Source: Rhizobium phaseoli (GTDB taxonomy: Bacteria > Pseudomonadota > Alphaproteobacteria > Rhizobiales > Rhizobiaceae). From it: 64,000 nt of DNA. The notes under the pieces are model-generated. The model was not told where the DNA came from, ran no database searches, and worked only from the letters and a program-made list of their open reading frames with translations. Position 1 is the first letter of the stretch; each line of letters opens with the position of its first letter. Both the position numbers and the translations under genes were made by a program. This document shows, one piece after another, positions 1 to 9,805 of this stretch. The stretch spans positions 206,415 through 270,414 of the forward strand of contig NZ_ML133572.1 of assembly GCF_003985125.1 (NCBI RefSeq). The letters run 5' to 3'.

Positions 1-843
1 CAGACCCACAAGAACCCGGCCTTGCGTGCCGTCTTTTCCAACAAGGATTTCCGCATCGGCCTCAGCTACGCCATCAATCGCGAGGAGCTCAACCAGCTGA
101 TCTATGCCGGGCAGGCCAAACCCTATCAGGCCGCACCCCGCGAAGGCACCGCGCTCTACGACGAGAAGATGGCGACGCAGTATCTCGAATATAACGTCGA
201 CCTCGCCAATCAATATCTCGACAAGGCGGGCCTGACCAAAAAAGACACCGAGGGTTTTCGCCTCGGTCAGGACGGTAAGCGCATCACTTTCGCGATCGAC
301 GCGCTGACGGGCAGCCCGATCCAGGTCGACGCGCTGGAAATGATCCAGCGCTATTGGCGGGCGGTCGGTATCGACATGCAGCCCCGCCCGGCCGAACGTT
401 CGCTGATCTTCTCCCGCCTGCAGAACAACGACAATGACGGCCTGGGATGGGTCGGTGGCGGCGGCTACGACTTCCTCGGCCTGCTCGATCCCAAATGGTA
501 TTTCCCGCACGAATACGAGTCGAGCTTCGCGACCGCATGGGGTCTCTACTACCAGAATCCCAAGGATCCGAACGCCGAGGAGCCGAGCCCGGCCGCCAAG
601 AAGCAGATGGAGCTCTACCGGCAGGTGCAGGAAGCCCCGACGCTGGAAAAACAGCTTGAAGCCATGAAGGAGCTGCTGGCGATCACCCGGGACGAATTCT
701 ACGTCATCGGCACCAATCTCGAGCCGGATCGCGTCGGCATCGTCAAGACCAATATGCACAACGTTCCGAAGGTCATTCCCAGCACGTCCTTCTACATGAC
801 CCCGGGACCGGCGAAGCCCGAGACCTTCTACTACCAGCAATAA
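1..843 (+). CDS. ABC transporter substrate-binding protein, family 5 (C-terminal part only)
   Basis: The reading frame is open from base 1 to the TAA at 841-843, so the start, signal peptide and N-terminal lobe lie upstream; about 280 residues are visible. The fragment has the features of the C-terminal half of DppA/OppA-type binding proteins: an 'NKDFRIGLSYAINREEL' helix, then a segment on movement of the chain (ANQYLDKAGL) that family members carry, and a closing PSTSFYMTPGP stretch. It should bind the solute in the periplasm and deliver it to the two permeases that follow. Family 5 proteins carry peptides, opines, or plant oligosaccharides; the downstream sugar enzymes argue for a carbohydrate or sugar-acid ligand, but that is inference. 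The gap to the next gene is about 100 bases. Confidence 0.9.
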   Translation, partial: QTHKNPALRAVFSNKDFRIGLSYAINREELNQLIYAGQAKPYQAAPREGTALYDEKMATQYLEYNVDLANQYLDKAGLTKKDTEGFRLGQDGKRITFAIDALTGSPIQVDALEMIQRYWRAVGIDMQPRPAERSLIFSRLQNNDNDGLGWVGGGGYDFLGLLDPKWYFPHEYESSFATAWGLYYQNPKDPNAEEPSPAAKKQMELYRQVQEAPTLEKQLEAMKELLAITRDEFYVIGTNLEPDRVGIVKTNMHNVPKVIPSTSFYMTPGPAKPETFYYQQ

Positions 844-944
844 AGACATCCGATCGTCGGAATGGCGTCCGTTGCGCCATTCCGGCAGCGGCCCCGCCCC
901 ATCATCCGGACCGAGCGGCGATCGCCGGTCGAAGGAGCTTGAAC

Positions 945-1931
945 ATGGCCGGCTTCATCATCAGACGTCTGCTTTACATGATCCCGATGATGTTCGCGAT
1001 CTCGGTCGTGACCTTCATCATCATCCAGCTGCCGCCAGGCGACTTCCTGACCGCGATGACGGCGCGTCTTGCCTCGCAGAACGAGACCATCGATCCCAGC
1101 GTCATCGCGGGCCTGCGCGAGCGCTATGGGCTCGATCAGCCCTGGGCGGTTCAGTATTGGAAATGGATCAGCGGCATCCTGCTGCGTGGCGATTTCGGTC
1201 AGTCCCTCGATTGGAACAAGCCGGTCAGCGAGCTGATCTGGGCGCGCATGGGCCTGACGATGGTGGTCTCGGTCACCACACTGCTCTTCGTCTGGGCGGT
1301 GGCCTTTCCGATCGGCATCTATTCGGCGGTGCGGCAGTATTCGGTCGGCGATTATGTCGCCACCTTCTTCGGTTTTCTCGGGCTTGCCATCCCGAACTTC
1401 TTGCTGGCGCTGGTGCTGATGTTCGTCTCCGCGCAGTATTTCGGCCAGAGCGTCGGCGGGCTGTTTTCGCCCCTCTATATCAACGCGGCCTGGAGCTGGG
1501 CCAAGCTCGGCGATCTCATCTCGCATATGTGGATCCCGGTCGTCGTGCTCGGCACGGGTGCGACGGCGGCGCTGATCCGCATCATGCGCGCCAATCTGCT
1601 CGACGAACTCAACAAGCCCTATGTCGACATGGCGCGCGCCCGGGGCCTGAGCGAAATCCGGCTGCTGCTCAAATATCCGGTGCGGGTGGCGCTCAACCCC
1701 TTCGTCTCGACGGTCGGCTGGGTGCTGCCACACCTCGTCTCGGGTTCGGTGGTGGTCTCCATCGTCCTCAGCCTGCCGATCACGGGGCCGCTGCTGCTCA
1801 ACGCCCTGTTTGCCCAGGACATGTATCTCGCCGGCACCTTCATCCTGCTGATGAGCATGCTGACGCTGATCGGCACCCTGATCTCCGATCTGCTGCTCGC
1901 CTGGCTCGATCCACGCATTCGCAATGGCTGA
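945..1931 (+). CDS. ABC transporter permease, DppB/OppB type
   Basis: Inner-membrane permease of 328 residues. It starts with a classical MAGFIIRRLLYMIPMMF first membrane helix, has the family's extracytoplasmic loop after it, and several further hydrophobic segments. The cytoplasmic EAA-type loop (ARARGLSEIRLLLKYPVR) that docks on the ATPase is present at about residues 225-245. The ATG at 945 is preferred over an in-frame TTG at 939, because GAAGGAG at 931-937 sits seven bases before it. It lies second in a five-gene transporter set (binding protein, two permeases, two ATPases) and ends 12 bases before the second permease. Substrate is not readable from the permease itself. Confidence 0.92.
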   Translation: MAGFIIRRLLYMIPMMFAISVVTFIIIQLPPGDFLTAMTARLASQNETIDPSVIAGLRERYGLDQPWAVQYWKWISGILLRGDFGQSLDWNKPVSELIWARMGLTMVVSVTTLLFVWAVAFPIGIYSAVRQYSVGDYVATFFGFLGLAIPNFLLALVLMFVSAQYFGQSVGGLFSPLYINAAWSWAKLGDLISHMWIPVVVLGTGATAALIRIMRANLLDELNKPYVDMARARGLSEIRLLLKYPVRVALNPFVSTVGWVLPHLVSGSVVVSIVLSLPITGPLLLNALFAQDMYLAGTFILLMSMLTLIGTLISDLLLAWLDPRIRNG

Positions 1932-1943
1932 AGGACGAAACCA

Positions 1944-3077
1944 ATGACCGATCAAGCCATCGCACTGATACCTGAACGTGTTCGCAATTCCGATGCGATC
2001 GCCGGCCAGTGGAAACTGATCTGGCGCCGCTTCCGCCGCCACCGACTGGCGCTTGGGGCAGGGGTCGTCATCCTGCTGATTTACCTGGTCGCCCTGTTTG
2101 CCGAGGTGATCGCCCCGGTTTCATCGCAGACCTACGATTCCCGCTACACCTATGCACCGCCCCAGCGGCTCAAGGTCGCCGGTTACGACGCGGCGGGGCA
2201 GTTTCATGCGCTCTACGTCAACGGCTATTCGATGAAGGTCGATCCGATCGCGCTCAGCCGCACCTACGTGCCCGATCCGGCGGTCGTCATTCCCGTCGGC
2301 TTCTTCGTCAAAGGCGAGCCCTATCGGTTCTGGGGACTGTTCGATTTCGACCGTCACCTGATCGGCCCGGTCGAGGCGGGTAAACCCTTCTATCTGTTCG
2401 GCGCCGATCGGCTGGGCCGCGACGTCTTCAGCCGGACGGTGCATGGCACGCGTGTTTCGATGTCCGTGGGCCTGATCGGCGTGGCGATCAGCCTCGTCCT
2501 CGGCATCATCCTCGGCGGCATTTCCGGTCTTTGCGGCGGCTGGGTGGATGATGTCATCCAGCGTTCCATCGAGCTCATCAACTCGATTCCGACGATCCCA
2601 CTATGGATGGGCCTGGCGGCTGCCGTTCCGATCAGCGCCGATCCGATCCTGGTCTATCTCTGGATCACGATCATCCTGTCGCTGATCGGCTGGACCGATC
2701 TGGCGCGCGTGGTGCGCGGACGCTTCCTGTCGCTGAAGACCGAGGACTTCGTCATCGCCGCCCATCTCGATGGCTGCTCCAGGATGCGCATCATCTGGCG
2801 GCACATGGTCCCGTCCTTCATGAGCCACATCATCGCCTCGGTCACGCTCGCCATTCCGACGATGATTCTCGCCGAAACCGCGCTCTCCTTCCTCGGCATC
2901 GGCCTGCGGCCGCCGGTGGTCAGCTGGGGCGTGCTGCTGCAGGAGGCGCAGAACATTCTCGCGGTTTCGAGCGCGCCCTGGCTGTTTCTTCCGGGCCTGG
3001 CGGTGATTGTCACCGTGCTTGCCCTCAATTTCCTTGGTGATGGATTACGCGATGCTGCAGATCCCTATGAATACTGA
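1944..3077 (+). CDS. ABC transporter permease, DppC/OppC type with long periplasmic insert
   Basis: Second permease of the importer, 377 residues, longer than the usual 280-310 of DppC. The extra length is a hydrophilic stretch of roughly 90 residues (about 55-145) between the first membrane helix and the typical LFGADRLGRDVFSR motif that opens the conserved core. Versions with such an insert occur among family 5 importers of sugars and related compounds in alphaproteobacteria (established only from general memory of the family). The EAA-type loop AAHLDGCSRMRIIWRHMVP is clear near residues 272-290. The stop overlaps the start of the next gene by 11 bases, so the pair is translationally linked. 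Confidence 0.92.
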   Translation: MTDQAIALIPERVRNSDAIAGQWKLIWRRFRRHRLALGAGVVILLIYLVALFAEVIAPVSSQTYDSRYTYAPPQRLKVAGYDAAGQFHALYVNGYSMKVDPIALSRTYVPDPAVVIPVGFFVKGEPYRFWGLFDFDRHLIGPVEAGKPFYLFGADRLGRDVFSRTVHGTRVSMSVGLIGVAISLVLGIILGGISGLCGGWVDDVIQRSIELINSIPTIPLWMGLAAAVPISADPILVYLWITIILSLIGWTDLARVVRGRFLSLKTEDFVIAAHLDGCSRMRIIWRHMVPSFMSHIIASVTLAIPTMILAETALSFLGIGLRPPVVSWGVLLQEAQNILAVSSAPWLFLPGLAVIVTVLALNFLGDGLRDAADPYEY

Positions 3078-4116
3078 CACCAATTTCGCCGCCGCCGGCG
3101 GCCGGAGCCCGCATCGCGACGCGCTGATTGAGGTCGACGACCTCAGGACGCATTTCTTCGGCGGCGCGGGGACTATCAGGGCGGTCGACGGCGTTTCCTT
3201 CTCCATCCCGCGCGGCAAGACGGTCTGCGTCGTCGGTGAATCCGGCTCGGGCAAGAGCATCACCGGCCGCTCGATCCTCAATCAGGTGCCGCGCGGTGGG
3301 CGCATTGTCTCGGGCGCGATCCGCTACCGGCCCGATCCGGCAGCCGCCGCCATCGATCTCGCCTTGCTCGATCCGCGCGGCCGCGACATGCGGGCGATCC
3401 GCGGCGCCCAGATCGGCCTGATCAGCCAGGAGCCGATGGCGGCCCTGTCACCCGTCCATACGATCGGCAACCAGATGGTGGAGGTGATCCGTCTGCATCT
3501 GAAGATGGGAAAGAAGGAGGCGCGCGAGCATGCGATCGAGACGCTGGCCCTGGTCGGCATTCCCAGGCCGGCCGAGCGCATGGACAGTTACGCCTTCCAG
3601 TTTTCCGGCGGCATGCGCCAGCGCGTCTGCATCGCGCTGGCTCTCGCCTGCCGTCCGAAACTGCTGATCGCCGACGAACCGACCACGGCGCTCGATGTGA
3701 CCACGCAGGCCAATATCCTCGATCTTCTCGCCTCGCTGCAGGCCGAATTCGGGCTCTCGGTGCTGTTCGTCACCCACGATCTCGGCGTGGTGGCCGAGAT
3801 CGCCGACGAGGTCGTCGTCATGTATGTCGGCCGGGTGGTGGAGGCGGGCGATGTCGACACGATCTTCCACGCGCCCGTTCATCCCTACACCAAGGCCCTG
3901 CTGCAATCGGTGCCGCGCATGCACGGGCAGCCGAGCGAACGGCTGGCGACCATCGAGGGCATGGTGCCCTCGCGTTTCGACCGGCCGGAGGGTTGCAGCT
4001 TTCATCCCCGATGCAGAGAGGCGAGGGCGGGTCTCTGCGACCAGAGGGATCCCAAATCCATCGCCGTCGGCGACGGACACGTCGCCAGCTGCCTGCTTTA
4101 CGAGGGGAGACAGTAA
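3067..4116 (+). CDS. ABC transporter ATP-binding protein, DppD/OppD type
   Basis: First of two ATPases energising the importer; about 349 residues. Walker A GESGSGKS, signature FSGGMRQR, and Walker [14 protein letters not shown] are all intact, and the C-terminus carries the oligopeptide-transporter cysteine motif (CSFHPRC). The start is not certain: ATG at 3067 overlaps the end of the permease by 11 bases; ATGs at 3043 and 3052 lie in frame upstream. I take 3067 because the residues after it begin the hydrophilic leader usual for the family. Cytoplasmic, bound to the two permeases. Confidence 0.93.
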   Translation: MNTDTNFAAAGGRSPHRDALIEVDDLRTHFFGGAGTIRAVDGVSFSIPRGKTVCVVGESGSGKSITGRSILNQVPRGGRIVSGAIRYRPDPAAAAIDLALLDPRGRDMRAIRGAQIGLISQEPMAALSPVHTIGNQMVEVIRLHLKMGKKEAREHAIETLALVGIPRPAERMDSYAFQFSGGMRQRVCIALALACRPKLLIADEPTTALDVTTQANILDLLASLQAEFGLSVLFVTHDLGVVAEIADEVVVMYVGRVVEAGDVDTIFHAPVHPYTKALLQSVPRMHGQPSERLATIEGMVPSRFDRPEGCSFHPRCREARAGLCDQRDPKSIAVGDGHVASCLLYEGRQ

Positions 4117-5174
4117 TGGCCGGTTCCCAAACGCTGCGCAGCCCGCTGCTGGAGCTCAATGATCTCAGGATGCATTTTCCCATTCGCAAGGGCGCGGTCC
4201 GGCAGGTGGTCGGGCATGTCAAGGCGGTCGACGGCGTTTCGCTTCGCGTCGAAGACGGCGAGACGCTCGGCATCGTCGGGGAATCCGGCTGCGGCAAGTC
4301 GACACTCGCCCGCACGATCCTGCGCATCTACCAGCCGACCAGCGGCGAGATCCGCTATCGTGGCCGCAACGGCGCCACGGTCGATCTCGCAGCTTTGTCC
4401 GGTCCGGCCCTCAAGGAAATCCATCGCGACCTGCGCATCGTGTTTCAGGACCCGCAATCCTCGCTCAATCCGCGCCTGCCCGTCATTGACATCATCGGCG
4501 AGGTGCTTGGTGTCAACGGCATCGCCAAGGGTCGGGAATTGGAGCACCGGGTCGCCGAGCTGATGCAGAGTGTCGGCCTGCGGCCCGAATATATGCGCCG
4601 CTACCCGCATGCTTTCTCCGGCGGCGAACGTCAGCGCATCGGGATTGCCCGGGCGCTGGCGTCCAACCCGCGCCTTGTCATCGCCGACGAGGCAGTCTCG
4701 GCGCTCGATGTCAGCGTGCAGGCGCAAACCATCAACCTCTTGCAGGATCTGCAGGAGCAGTTCGGCCTAACCTATCTCTTTGTCGCCCACGATCTCTCGG
4801 TCATCAGGCACATCTCCGACAATATCGCCGTCATGTATGTCGGCCGGGTCGTCGAAAAGGCGCCGACCGAGCAGATCTTTTCGCGCCCGCGCCATCCCTA
4901 CACCGAAGCGCTGCTCTCGGCGGTGCCGATCGCCGATCCGAGGCTGCGCCGTCACGGCAAGCGCATCCGGCTGGCGGGCGAGGTGGCCGACCCCGCGCAT
5001 CCGCCTCCCGGCTGCGCCTTTCATCCGCGTTGCCGCTACGCCACCGAGCTTTGCAGGCGGGAGCTGCCGCCGCTGCGCAGCGTCACCGCCGATGGACACG
5101 AAGTGGCCTGCCATCACGCCGAATCGCTGACCCTCAATCCTTTCGCCGACCGTACTGTTCCGGAGTTCAATTGA
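4116..5174 (+). CDS. ABC transporter ATP-binding protein, DppF/OppF type
   Basis: Second ATPase of the importer, 352 residues. Walker [10 protein letters not shown], signature FSGGERQRI and Walker [13 protein letters not shown] are present; the catalytic Glu is kept although the usual Pro after it is Ala. The DppF-type C-terminal cysteine cluster (CAFHPRC) is seen. ATG at 4116 shares one base with the TAA of the preceding ATPase, after GAGGGGAGA at 4102-4110. Its own stop TGA overlaps the next ATG in the same way (TGATG at 5172-5176), so the catabolic genes are coupled to the transporter. Confidence 0.93.
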   Translation: MAGSQTLRSPLLELNDLRMHFPIRKGAVRQVVGHVKAVDGVSLRVEDGETLGIVGESGCGKSTLARTILRIYQPTSGEIRYRGRNGATVDLAALSGPALKEIHRDLRIVFQDPQSSLNPRLPVIDIIGEVLGVNGIAKGRELEHRVAELMQSVGLRPEYMRRYPHAFSGGERQRIGIARALASNPRLVIADEAVSALDVSVQAQTINLLQDLQEQFGLTYLFVAHDLSVIRHISDNIAVMYVGRVVEKAPTEQIFSRPRHPYTEALLSAVPIADPRLRRHGKRIRLAGEVADPAHPPPGCAFHPRCRYATELCRRELPPLRSVTADGHEVACHHAESLTLNPFADRTVPEFN

Positions 5175-6007
5175 TGCCCGAATTCATTCCACGCTCCGAG
5201 CAGCGTCCCATTGTGGATACCTCCTCCAGGACGCTCGATCTCATCTACTTCGACCTCGTCACGCTTCCCGCTGGTGGCCAGGATACGCGGCGGCTGCCCT
5301 TGCACGAAAGCCTCTACGTCGTGCTGTCGGGGCAGGTGGATATCGCGGTGGATGAGGTCAGCTTCGAAGCTGTGGGCCGGCGAGCCGATATCTGGGGAGG
5401 CGATGCGGATTCGGTTTACGCGCCCGTCGACGCCAATGTCCGGATATCGGCCCGTGGGCGCCCGGCGGAAGTCGCCATCGCCGGCGGCCTCTGCGAGACG
5501 CGCTATGCGCCGTTCCGGGTCGCGCCTGAGGAGGTCGACGCGGTCAATGTCGGCTCGCCCGATACGCATAGCCAGCGACGCATCGCCCACTTGTTGGGGC
5601 AGCGGCAGAACGGCCGCTGCGGCAATCTGCTGGTGAGCGAGCTCTATGCCGGCGAAGGCTGCTGGTCGGGCTATCCTCCCCATAAGCACGATACGGAAGA
5701 CGGCGATGCCGAGACCCTGCACGAGGAGCTCTATCACTATCGTTTCCAGCCCGAGACGGGCTTCGGCAGCCAGATCACCTATGACGACAACGGCCCGGTC
5801 AAGATCCTCATGACCCGCAACGGCGATACTGTGCTGGTCGATCGCGGCTATCACCCGACCGTCACCTCGCCTGGCCATCGCGGCTATATCTTCACCATCC
5901 TCGTCGGCAAGCACCGCCGCGGGCTGATCCAGCGCTTCGATCCGGCGCACCAGCACCTGACCAAAACCATCCCCGGCATCGATGCGATGCGCGAAAAGTT
6001 CAAATAA
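5174..6007 (+). CDS. IolB-like 5-deoxy-glucuronate isomerase family protein
   Basis: Cupin-fold protein of 277 residues related to IolB/KduI uronate isomerases. The C-terminal half carries the IolB signature: a YPPHKHD metal-binding stretch, a HEELYHYRF stretch and RGYHPTVTSPGH. In known IolB the histidines and glutamate bind a divalent metal, and the enzyme converts 5-deoxy-D-glucuronate to 5-deoxy-2-keto-D-gluconate in myo-inositol catabolism. No other iol gene (iolC, iolD, iolE, iolG) is in the window, and the neighbours are a glycosidase and a hydroxyacid dehydrogenase, so the substrate may be a different uronic acid. Family call is firm; reaction is inferred. Confidence 0.82.
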   Translation: MPEFIPRSEQRPIVDTSSRTLDLIYFDLVTLPAGGQDTRRLPLHESLYVVLSGQVDIAVDEVSFEAVGRRADIWGGDADSVYAPVDANVRISARGRPAEVAIAGGLCETRYAPFRVAPEEVDAVNVGSPDTHSQRRIAHLLGQRQNGRCGNLLVSELYAGEGCWSGYPPHKHDTEDGDAETLHEELYHYRFQPETGFGSQITYDDNGPVKILMTRNGDTVLVDRGYHPTVTSPGHRGYIFTILVGKHRRGLIQRFDPAHQHLTKTIPGIDAMREKFK

Positions 6008-6053
6008 TCCGGCCTTTTGCGCTGCCAGCATTTCCCTCCAAGGAGAACGATCC

Positions 6054-7928
6054 ATGCGTGAACGTACGCGAATAAGCGTTGATGCCGGCGAAGCGGTGCG
6101 CCCGTTCAACCGGTTCTGGCGCGGCACCGGCTTTTCGCCGGCCGAATTGCTGCTCGAAACCGAGATGCGCCAGATGCTCGCCTATATCGGCGGCCTGCCG
6201 AACGAAGGCATCCGCTATCTGCGCGTGCACTATCTCTACAATCTGCTGCGCTCGACGGGCGGCGAGGGCAGATTCGTCTACGACTGGTCTCTGCTCGACC
6301 GGGCGCTCGACGTGATGATCGAGCACCGCCTGAAGCCGTTCTTCGAGCTGATGGGCAATCCCTCGGGCCTCTTCACTGATTACGAGGACATGGACCAGGT
6401 CAGGCGCTGGCGGGATCTTGTGACGGCGACGGCAGACCGCTACGGCGCGCGCTACGGCATGGACGAATTGCGGACATGGTATTTCGAAACGACGAACGAA
6501 GCCGATTCCGGCTGGTGGACTTACGGCATCAAGGGCTACACCAACTATTACGACGCCTGCGTCGCCGGCCTCGACGCCGTCGATCCCGGCCTGCCGATGG
6601 GCGGTCCCGGCACCGCCCGTACGCTCTCGCCGATCTTTCGCGCCCTGATGGCCCATTGCGACAGCGGCACGAGCTGCCTGACCGGCGACGGCCCGCCGCG
6701 CCTCGACTACATCTCGATCCACGAAAAGGGAGTCAACGGCAGCAAGGACGATCTGACGCCGAAGACGAATGCCATCGTCGACCGCACGCTGCTCGTCGTC
6801 GATTACCTCAAGGAGCACCATCCCAGGCTTGCCGGCCTGCCGATCATCAACGACGAATGCGACCCGCAGCTTGGCTGGAGCGATCATCATAGTTGGCACG
6901 GCAAGGCCTATTACGCCGGCATCATCGCCCGCATCATCGAGCAGCACGACCGGCGCATCATCGCGCCGAAAGCGGCGAATTTCGCCCTCCTCAGCAATGA
7001 TCACGCCTTTATCGGCGGCTGGAGCCAGCGCACGATCTTCGCCTATTTCGGCGCGCGCAATTTCACCAAGGCGCAGTGGGAGCACAAGACCGATCTGGAC
7101 AGGCTGGTGACCGACATCGACAGCGCGCCGCCCTTCGACATCATCAAGAAGCCTGGTCTCACATCGATGGAGCTGCTTGCGACGCTCGGTGACACCGTCT
7201 GCAAGGTGACGGCCGAGCCGCCGTTGACGCCCGATCAGGATGGCTTGGCGATCCTGCCGACACGGTTGCCGGGCGGCGGCGTTTCGATCAGCCTCATCCA
7301 CAGCATCGATGCCATCAACCGCTCGGGCCGGACCGCCGTGCGGCTTGAGGTGACTGGGCTGGTTCCCGGCCGCCATGCGCTGTGCCTGCTGCGCATCGAT
7401 GAGGAATTCACCAATCCGATGGAGGTCTGGGAGGCCCAGCGCGACGAAAGCAATCCGCGCGGGCCCTTCGAGCCGGTCGGCGCGCCGTCCGTGCCCGATG
7501 AAGCGCAGTTTGCCGAATTGCGCCGCGCCCAAGAGCCCGCCCTGCTGCACCCGGTCAGCATCGTCGAATGCGACGGGGGCCGCATCAGCGTCGATCTCGA
7601 TGTGCCGTTGCCGTCGCTGACGCAGGTGCTCGTCGTCCCCGACACCGGCGCGCCTCCGGCCACCCCCACTGGTCTCGTCGTCGAACGCTACCTCGGTCTC
7701 GGCGGCCGCGAAGAGCGTATGCTGTTCTGGGCGGCCGGCGATAGCAGTCCCGCCATTTTCTATGATGTGCTCACCAGCACGGATGGCGAGACCTTCGAAA
7801 AGGTCAGCGCCGCGCCGCTGATCTCGACGGCGTTCCTGCACATGTCGCCGCCGGCGGGTGCGCAATACGCGGTGCGCGCCCGGGACGCGTTCGGCCGCCA
7901 CAGCGAGCTTTGTGCCATTCGTCGATGA
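6054..7928 (+). CDS. Glycoside hydrolase, GH39-like (beta-xylosidase/iduronidase family)
   Basis: Probable cytoplasmic glycosidase of 624 residues without signal peptide. The N-terminal two thirds read as a TIM barrel. The TWYFETTNEAD stretch at about 141-151 fits the GH39 acid/base glutamate (E149 after Asn), and PIINDECDPQLGW at about 263-275 fits the nucleophile (E268). The C-terminal 200 residues look like beta-sandwich material, as in GH39 xylosidases and iduronidase, ending in a fibronectin-like segment (PPATPTGLVVERYLGL). GGAGAA lies upstream of ATG 6054. It would split the imported glycoside, giving sugar or uronate to the next enzymes. Which sugar is released cannot be read from the sequence. 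Confidence 0.75.
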   Translation: MRERTRISVDAGEAVRPFNRFWRGTGFSPAELLLETEMRQMLAYIGGLPNEGIRYLRVHYLYNLLRSTGGEGRFVYDWSLLDRALDVMIEHRLKPFFELMGNPSGLFTDYEDMDQVRRWRDLVTATADRYGARYGMDELRTWYFETTNEADSGWWTYGIKGYTNYYDACVAGLDAVDPGLPMGGPGTARTLSPIFRALMAHCDSGTSCLTGDGPPRLDYISIHEKGVNGSKDDLTPKTNAIVDRTLLVVDYLKEHHPRLAGLPIINDECDPQLGWSDHHSWHGKAYYAGIIARIIEQHDRRIIAPKAANFALLSNDHAFIGGWSQRTIFAYFGARNFTKAQWEHKTDLDRLVTDIDSAPPFDIIKKPGLTSMELLATLGDTVCKVTAEPPLTPDQDGLAILPTRLPGGGVSISLIHSIDAINRSGRTAVRLEVTGLVPGRHALCLLRIDEEFTNPMEVWEAQRDESNPRGPFEPVGAPSVPDEAQFAELRRAQEPALLHPVSIVECDGGRISVDLDVPLPSLTQVLVVPDTGAPPATPTGLVVERYLGLGGREERMLFWAAGDSSPAIFYDVLTSTDGETFEKVSAAPLISTAFLHMSPPAGAQYAVRARDAFGRHSELCAIRR

Positions 7929-8758
7929 GCAATGAAACGATGGACATCGCCTATTTCACCAAGACCCTGGAAGGCCTACGGCTGGAGACGGCGGCGGAGA
8001 TCACGGCGGGGCTGGGCTTCGACTGCGCCGATCTTCTTATTCGCGAGGGTCACGCCGTCTCACCCGACAGGCCGGAGGAGATTGTCAAGGCGGTCAAGCT
8101 TTTTGCGGCGGCCGGTTTGCGTATCCCGATGGCGACCATCGACGCGACACAGCCGGACGACGCCGCGTCCCGGCTGCTCGATCGTTGCGGCGCGGCCGGC
8201 ATCGGGCAGATCCGGCTCGGGTTCTGGCGGTATGATCCGTCGCGGCGCTGGCAGGTGCAGCTCGACGAAGCGCGACGCGACCTCGATGGCTTCGAACGCC
8301 TCGCCGAAAAATTCGGCATCAAGCTGACCGTCCAGCTGCACGGCGGAACCCTCCATGCCTCGGGCGCGCTGGCGGCGAAACTGCTGGCCGGCCGCGATCC
8401 GATGAGGATCGGCGCCTATCCCGACCCGGCCAATCAGCTCATTCGCGAGGGCAGCGAAGACTGGCGTCTCACCCTCGATCTTCTCGATCCCTGGTTCTGC
8501 TGCATGGGCGTGAAGAATTGCGGCTGGTTTGCCGGCGTCCATGGGGCGCAGGGCCAGCGTGCCTGGCATTCGGACTGGTATGGGCTCGATGAAGGCATGG
8601 TGCCCTGGAACGACATCGTCCCGCATCTCATCGCCACCGGTTTTGCCGGCGTGCTCTCGATGCATTCGCAATACCGGCTTGCCCGGGACCAGGCGCTCGA
8701 CAAGGCCCGCGCCGATCTTGCCCATCTCAGGCGCCTTGTCGCCGCAGCGAAAGAGTAG
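7925..8758 (+). CDS. Sugar phosphate isomerase/epimerase family TIM-barrel protein
   Basis: A 277-residue protein of the xylose isomerase-like (AP endonuclease 2) TIM-barrel superfamily. Strand-like motifs ending in acidic or histidine residues are spaced as in that family: RIPMATIDA, FGIKLTVQLHGG, MRIGAYPDPANQ, CMGVKNCGW and GFAGVLSMHSQY. Such enzymes isomerise or epimerise sugars and sugar acids with a metal ion. The ATG at 7925 lies inside the stop of the glycosidase (ATGA overlap), so the two are translated together. The exact reaction is unknown; position after a glycosidase suggests it acts on the released sugar. Confidence 0.78.
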   Translation: MSNETMDIAYFTKTLEGLRLETAAEITAGLGFDCADLLIREGHAVSPDRPEEIVKAVKLFAAAGLRIPMATIDATQPDDAASRLLDRCGAAGIGQIRLGFWRYDPSRRWQVQLDEARRDLDGFERLAEKFGIKLTVQLHGGTLHASGALAAKLLAGRDPMRIGAYPDPANQLIREGSEDWRLTLDLLDPWFCCMGVKNCGWFAGVHGAQGQRAWHSDWYGLDEGMVPWNDIVPHLIATGFAGVLSMHSQYRLARDQALDKARADLAHLRRLVAAAKE

Positions 8759-8762
8759 AACC

Positions 8763-9779
8763 ATGAGCAAACAGGCTCCCGTCATTGCCGTCCTTTTGAC
8801 CGAAAAGACCCGCCGCATGATGCTGGACGATGCGGCGACCGCCCGGTTGAACGGCCTCGGCGACGTGCGCTGGCCGGCCGGCGCTACGATCGACGCTGCC
8901 GATGTCGACCGGCTGCTGCAGGATGCCACGGCTTGCCTCACCGGATGGGGCACGCCGCCCTTCGATCCCGCCCTGCGCCAGCGTCATCCGCAGCTTGCCC
9001 TCGTGGCGCATTCCGCAGGCAGCATTCGCACGCTCGTGCCGGCGCGCCTGTTCGATGACGGGCTTCGCGTCAGCCACGCCGCCTCGAAAATTGCCGCCTC
9101 GGTTGCCGAGTTCGTCGTCGCCGAAGCGCTGCTCGCCATGCGCGGCATTCATCGGCTGCATCATCAATTGCGTAGCGGCGGTGAATGGCTCGACGTCCGC
9201 GCCGCCATGCCGCAAAGATTGCTCGGCGCCAGAACGGTCGGCATCGTCGGCGCCGGATATGTCGGGCGGGCAGTCATGCGCCTGCTCGTGCCATTCGGCT
9301 GCCATGTGCTTATTGTCGATCCCTATCTCGACGACAACGAGGCCGCGGCACTCGGCGTCGTCAGAACAGAACTGGACGATGCGCTGGCGCAAAGCGATGT
9401 GATTTCCCTGCATGCGCCCGTCCTGCCGGAAACGCGTGGGATGATCGGCGCCCGCGAACTGGCGCTGCTGCGCCTGGGCGCGCTGTTCATCAACACGGCG
9501 CGGGCCGAGCTGGTCGATGAGGCCGCATTGCTTGCCGAGCTCCGCTCCGGCCGCATCGAGGCGGCTCTCGATGTCTTCGACAATGAACCGTTGCCTCAGG
9601 ACAGTCCGTTCCGCGATCCCGGGCTCACCAATGTCACCATTTCGCCGCATGCCGCCGGCCACACCGAGGAGGCGCATTTCGCCCAAGGGCAGGCCATGGT
9701 GGACGAGATCGGCCGGCTGCTGCGCGAAGAACCGCTCCATTATGAAGTGTCGCGCGCCATGCTGGAGCGGATGGCATGA
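8763..9779 (+). CDS. D-2-hydroxyacid dehydrogenase family oxidoreductase
   Basis: NAD(P)-dependent dehydrogenase of 338 residues, in the family of phosphoglycerate and glyoxylate reductases. The Rossmann motif VGIVGAGYVGRAV is clear near residues 160-172. The catalytic set is present: an Arg in the LINTAR-like stretch (ALFINTARAELVDE), Glu in FDNEPLP, and His in ISPHAAGHT. It would reduce a keto acid or oxidise a hydroxyacid made by the preceding enzymes. It starts four bases after the epimerase stop. The N-terminal catalytic half (LTEKTRRMMLDDAATARLNGL) is typical of those found in sugar-acid clusters. Substrate undetermined. Confidence 0.85.
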   Translation: MSKQAPVIAVLLTEKTRRMMLDDAATARLNGLGDVRWPAGATIDAADVDRLLQDATACLTGWGTPPFDPALRQRHPQLALVAHSAGSIRTLVPARLFDDGLRVSHAASKIAASVAEFVVAEALLAMRGIHRLHHQLRSGGEWLDVRAAMPQRLLGARTVGIVGAGYVGRAVMRLLVPFGCHVLIVDPYLDDNEAAALGVVRTELDDALAQSDVISLHAPVLPETRGMIGARELALLRLGALFINTARAELVDEAALLAELRSGRIEAALDVFDNEPLPQDSPFRDPGLTNVTISPHAAGHTEEAHFAQGQAMVDEIGRLLREEPLHYEVSRAMLERMA

Positions 9780-9805
9780 GCATGGAGAGAAGCAACGGAG
9801 GTTCA

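Noticed and set aside
831..2042. A 403-codon open frame on the minus strand across the DppB-type gene
   Set aside because: Composition is dominated by Arg, Asp, Gln and His, typical of an antisense frame in GC-rich DNA; the plus-strand permease has clear family features.
4680..4720. Changed Walker B (DEAVSALD) in the second ATPase of the left transporter
   Set aside because: The catalytic Glu is intact, and Ala after it occurs in other members, so activity should be normal.
6000..7901. A 633-codon minus-strand frame opposite the GH39-like gene
   Set aside because: Shadow of the glycosidase; composition is Arg, Ala and Asp-rich with no motif.
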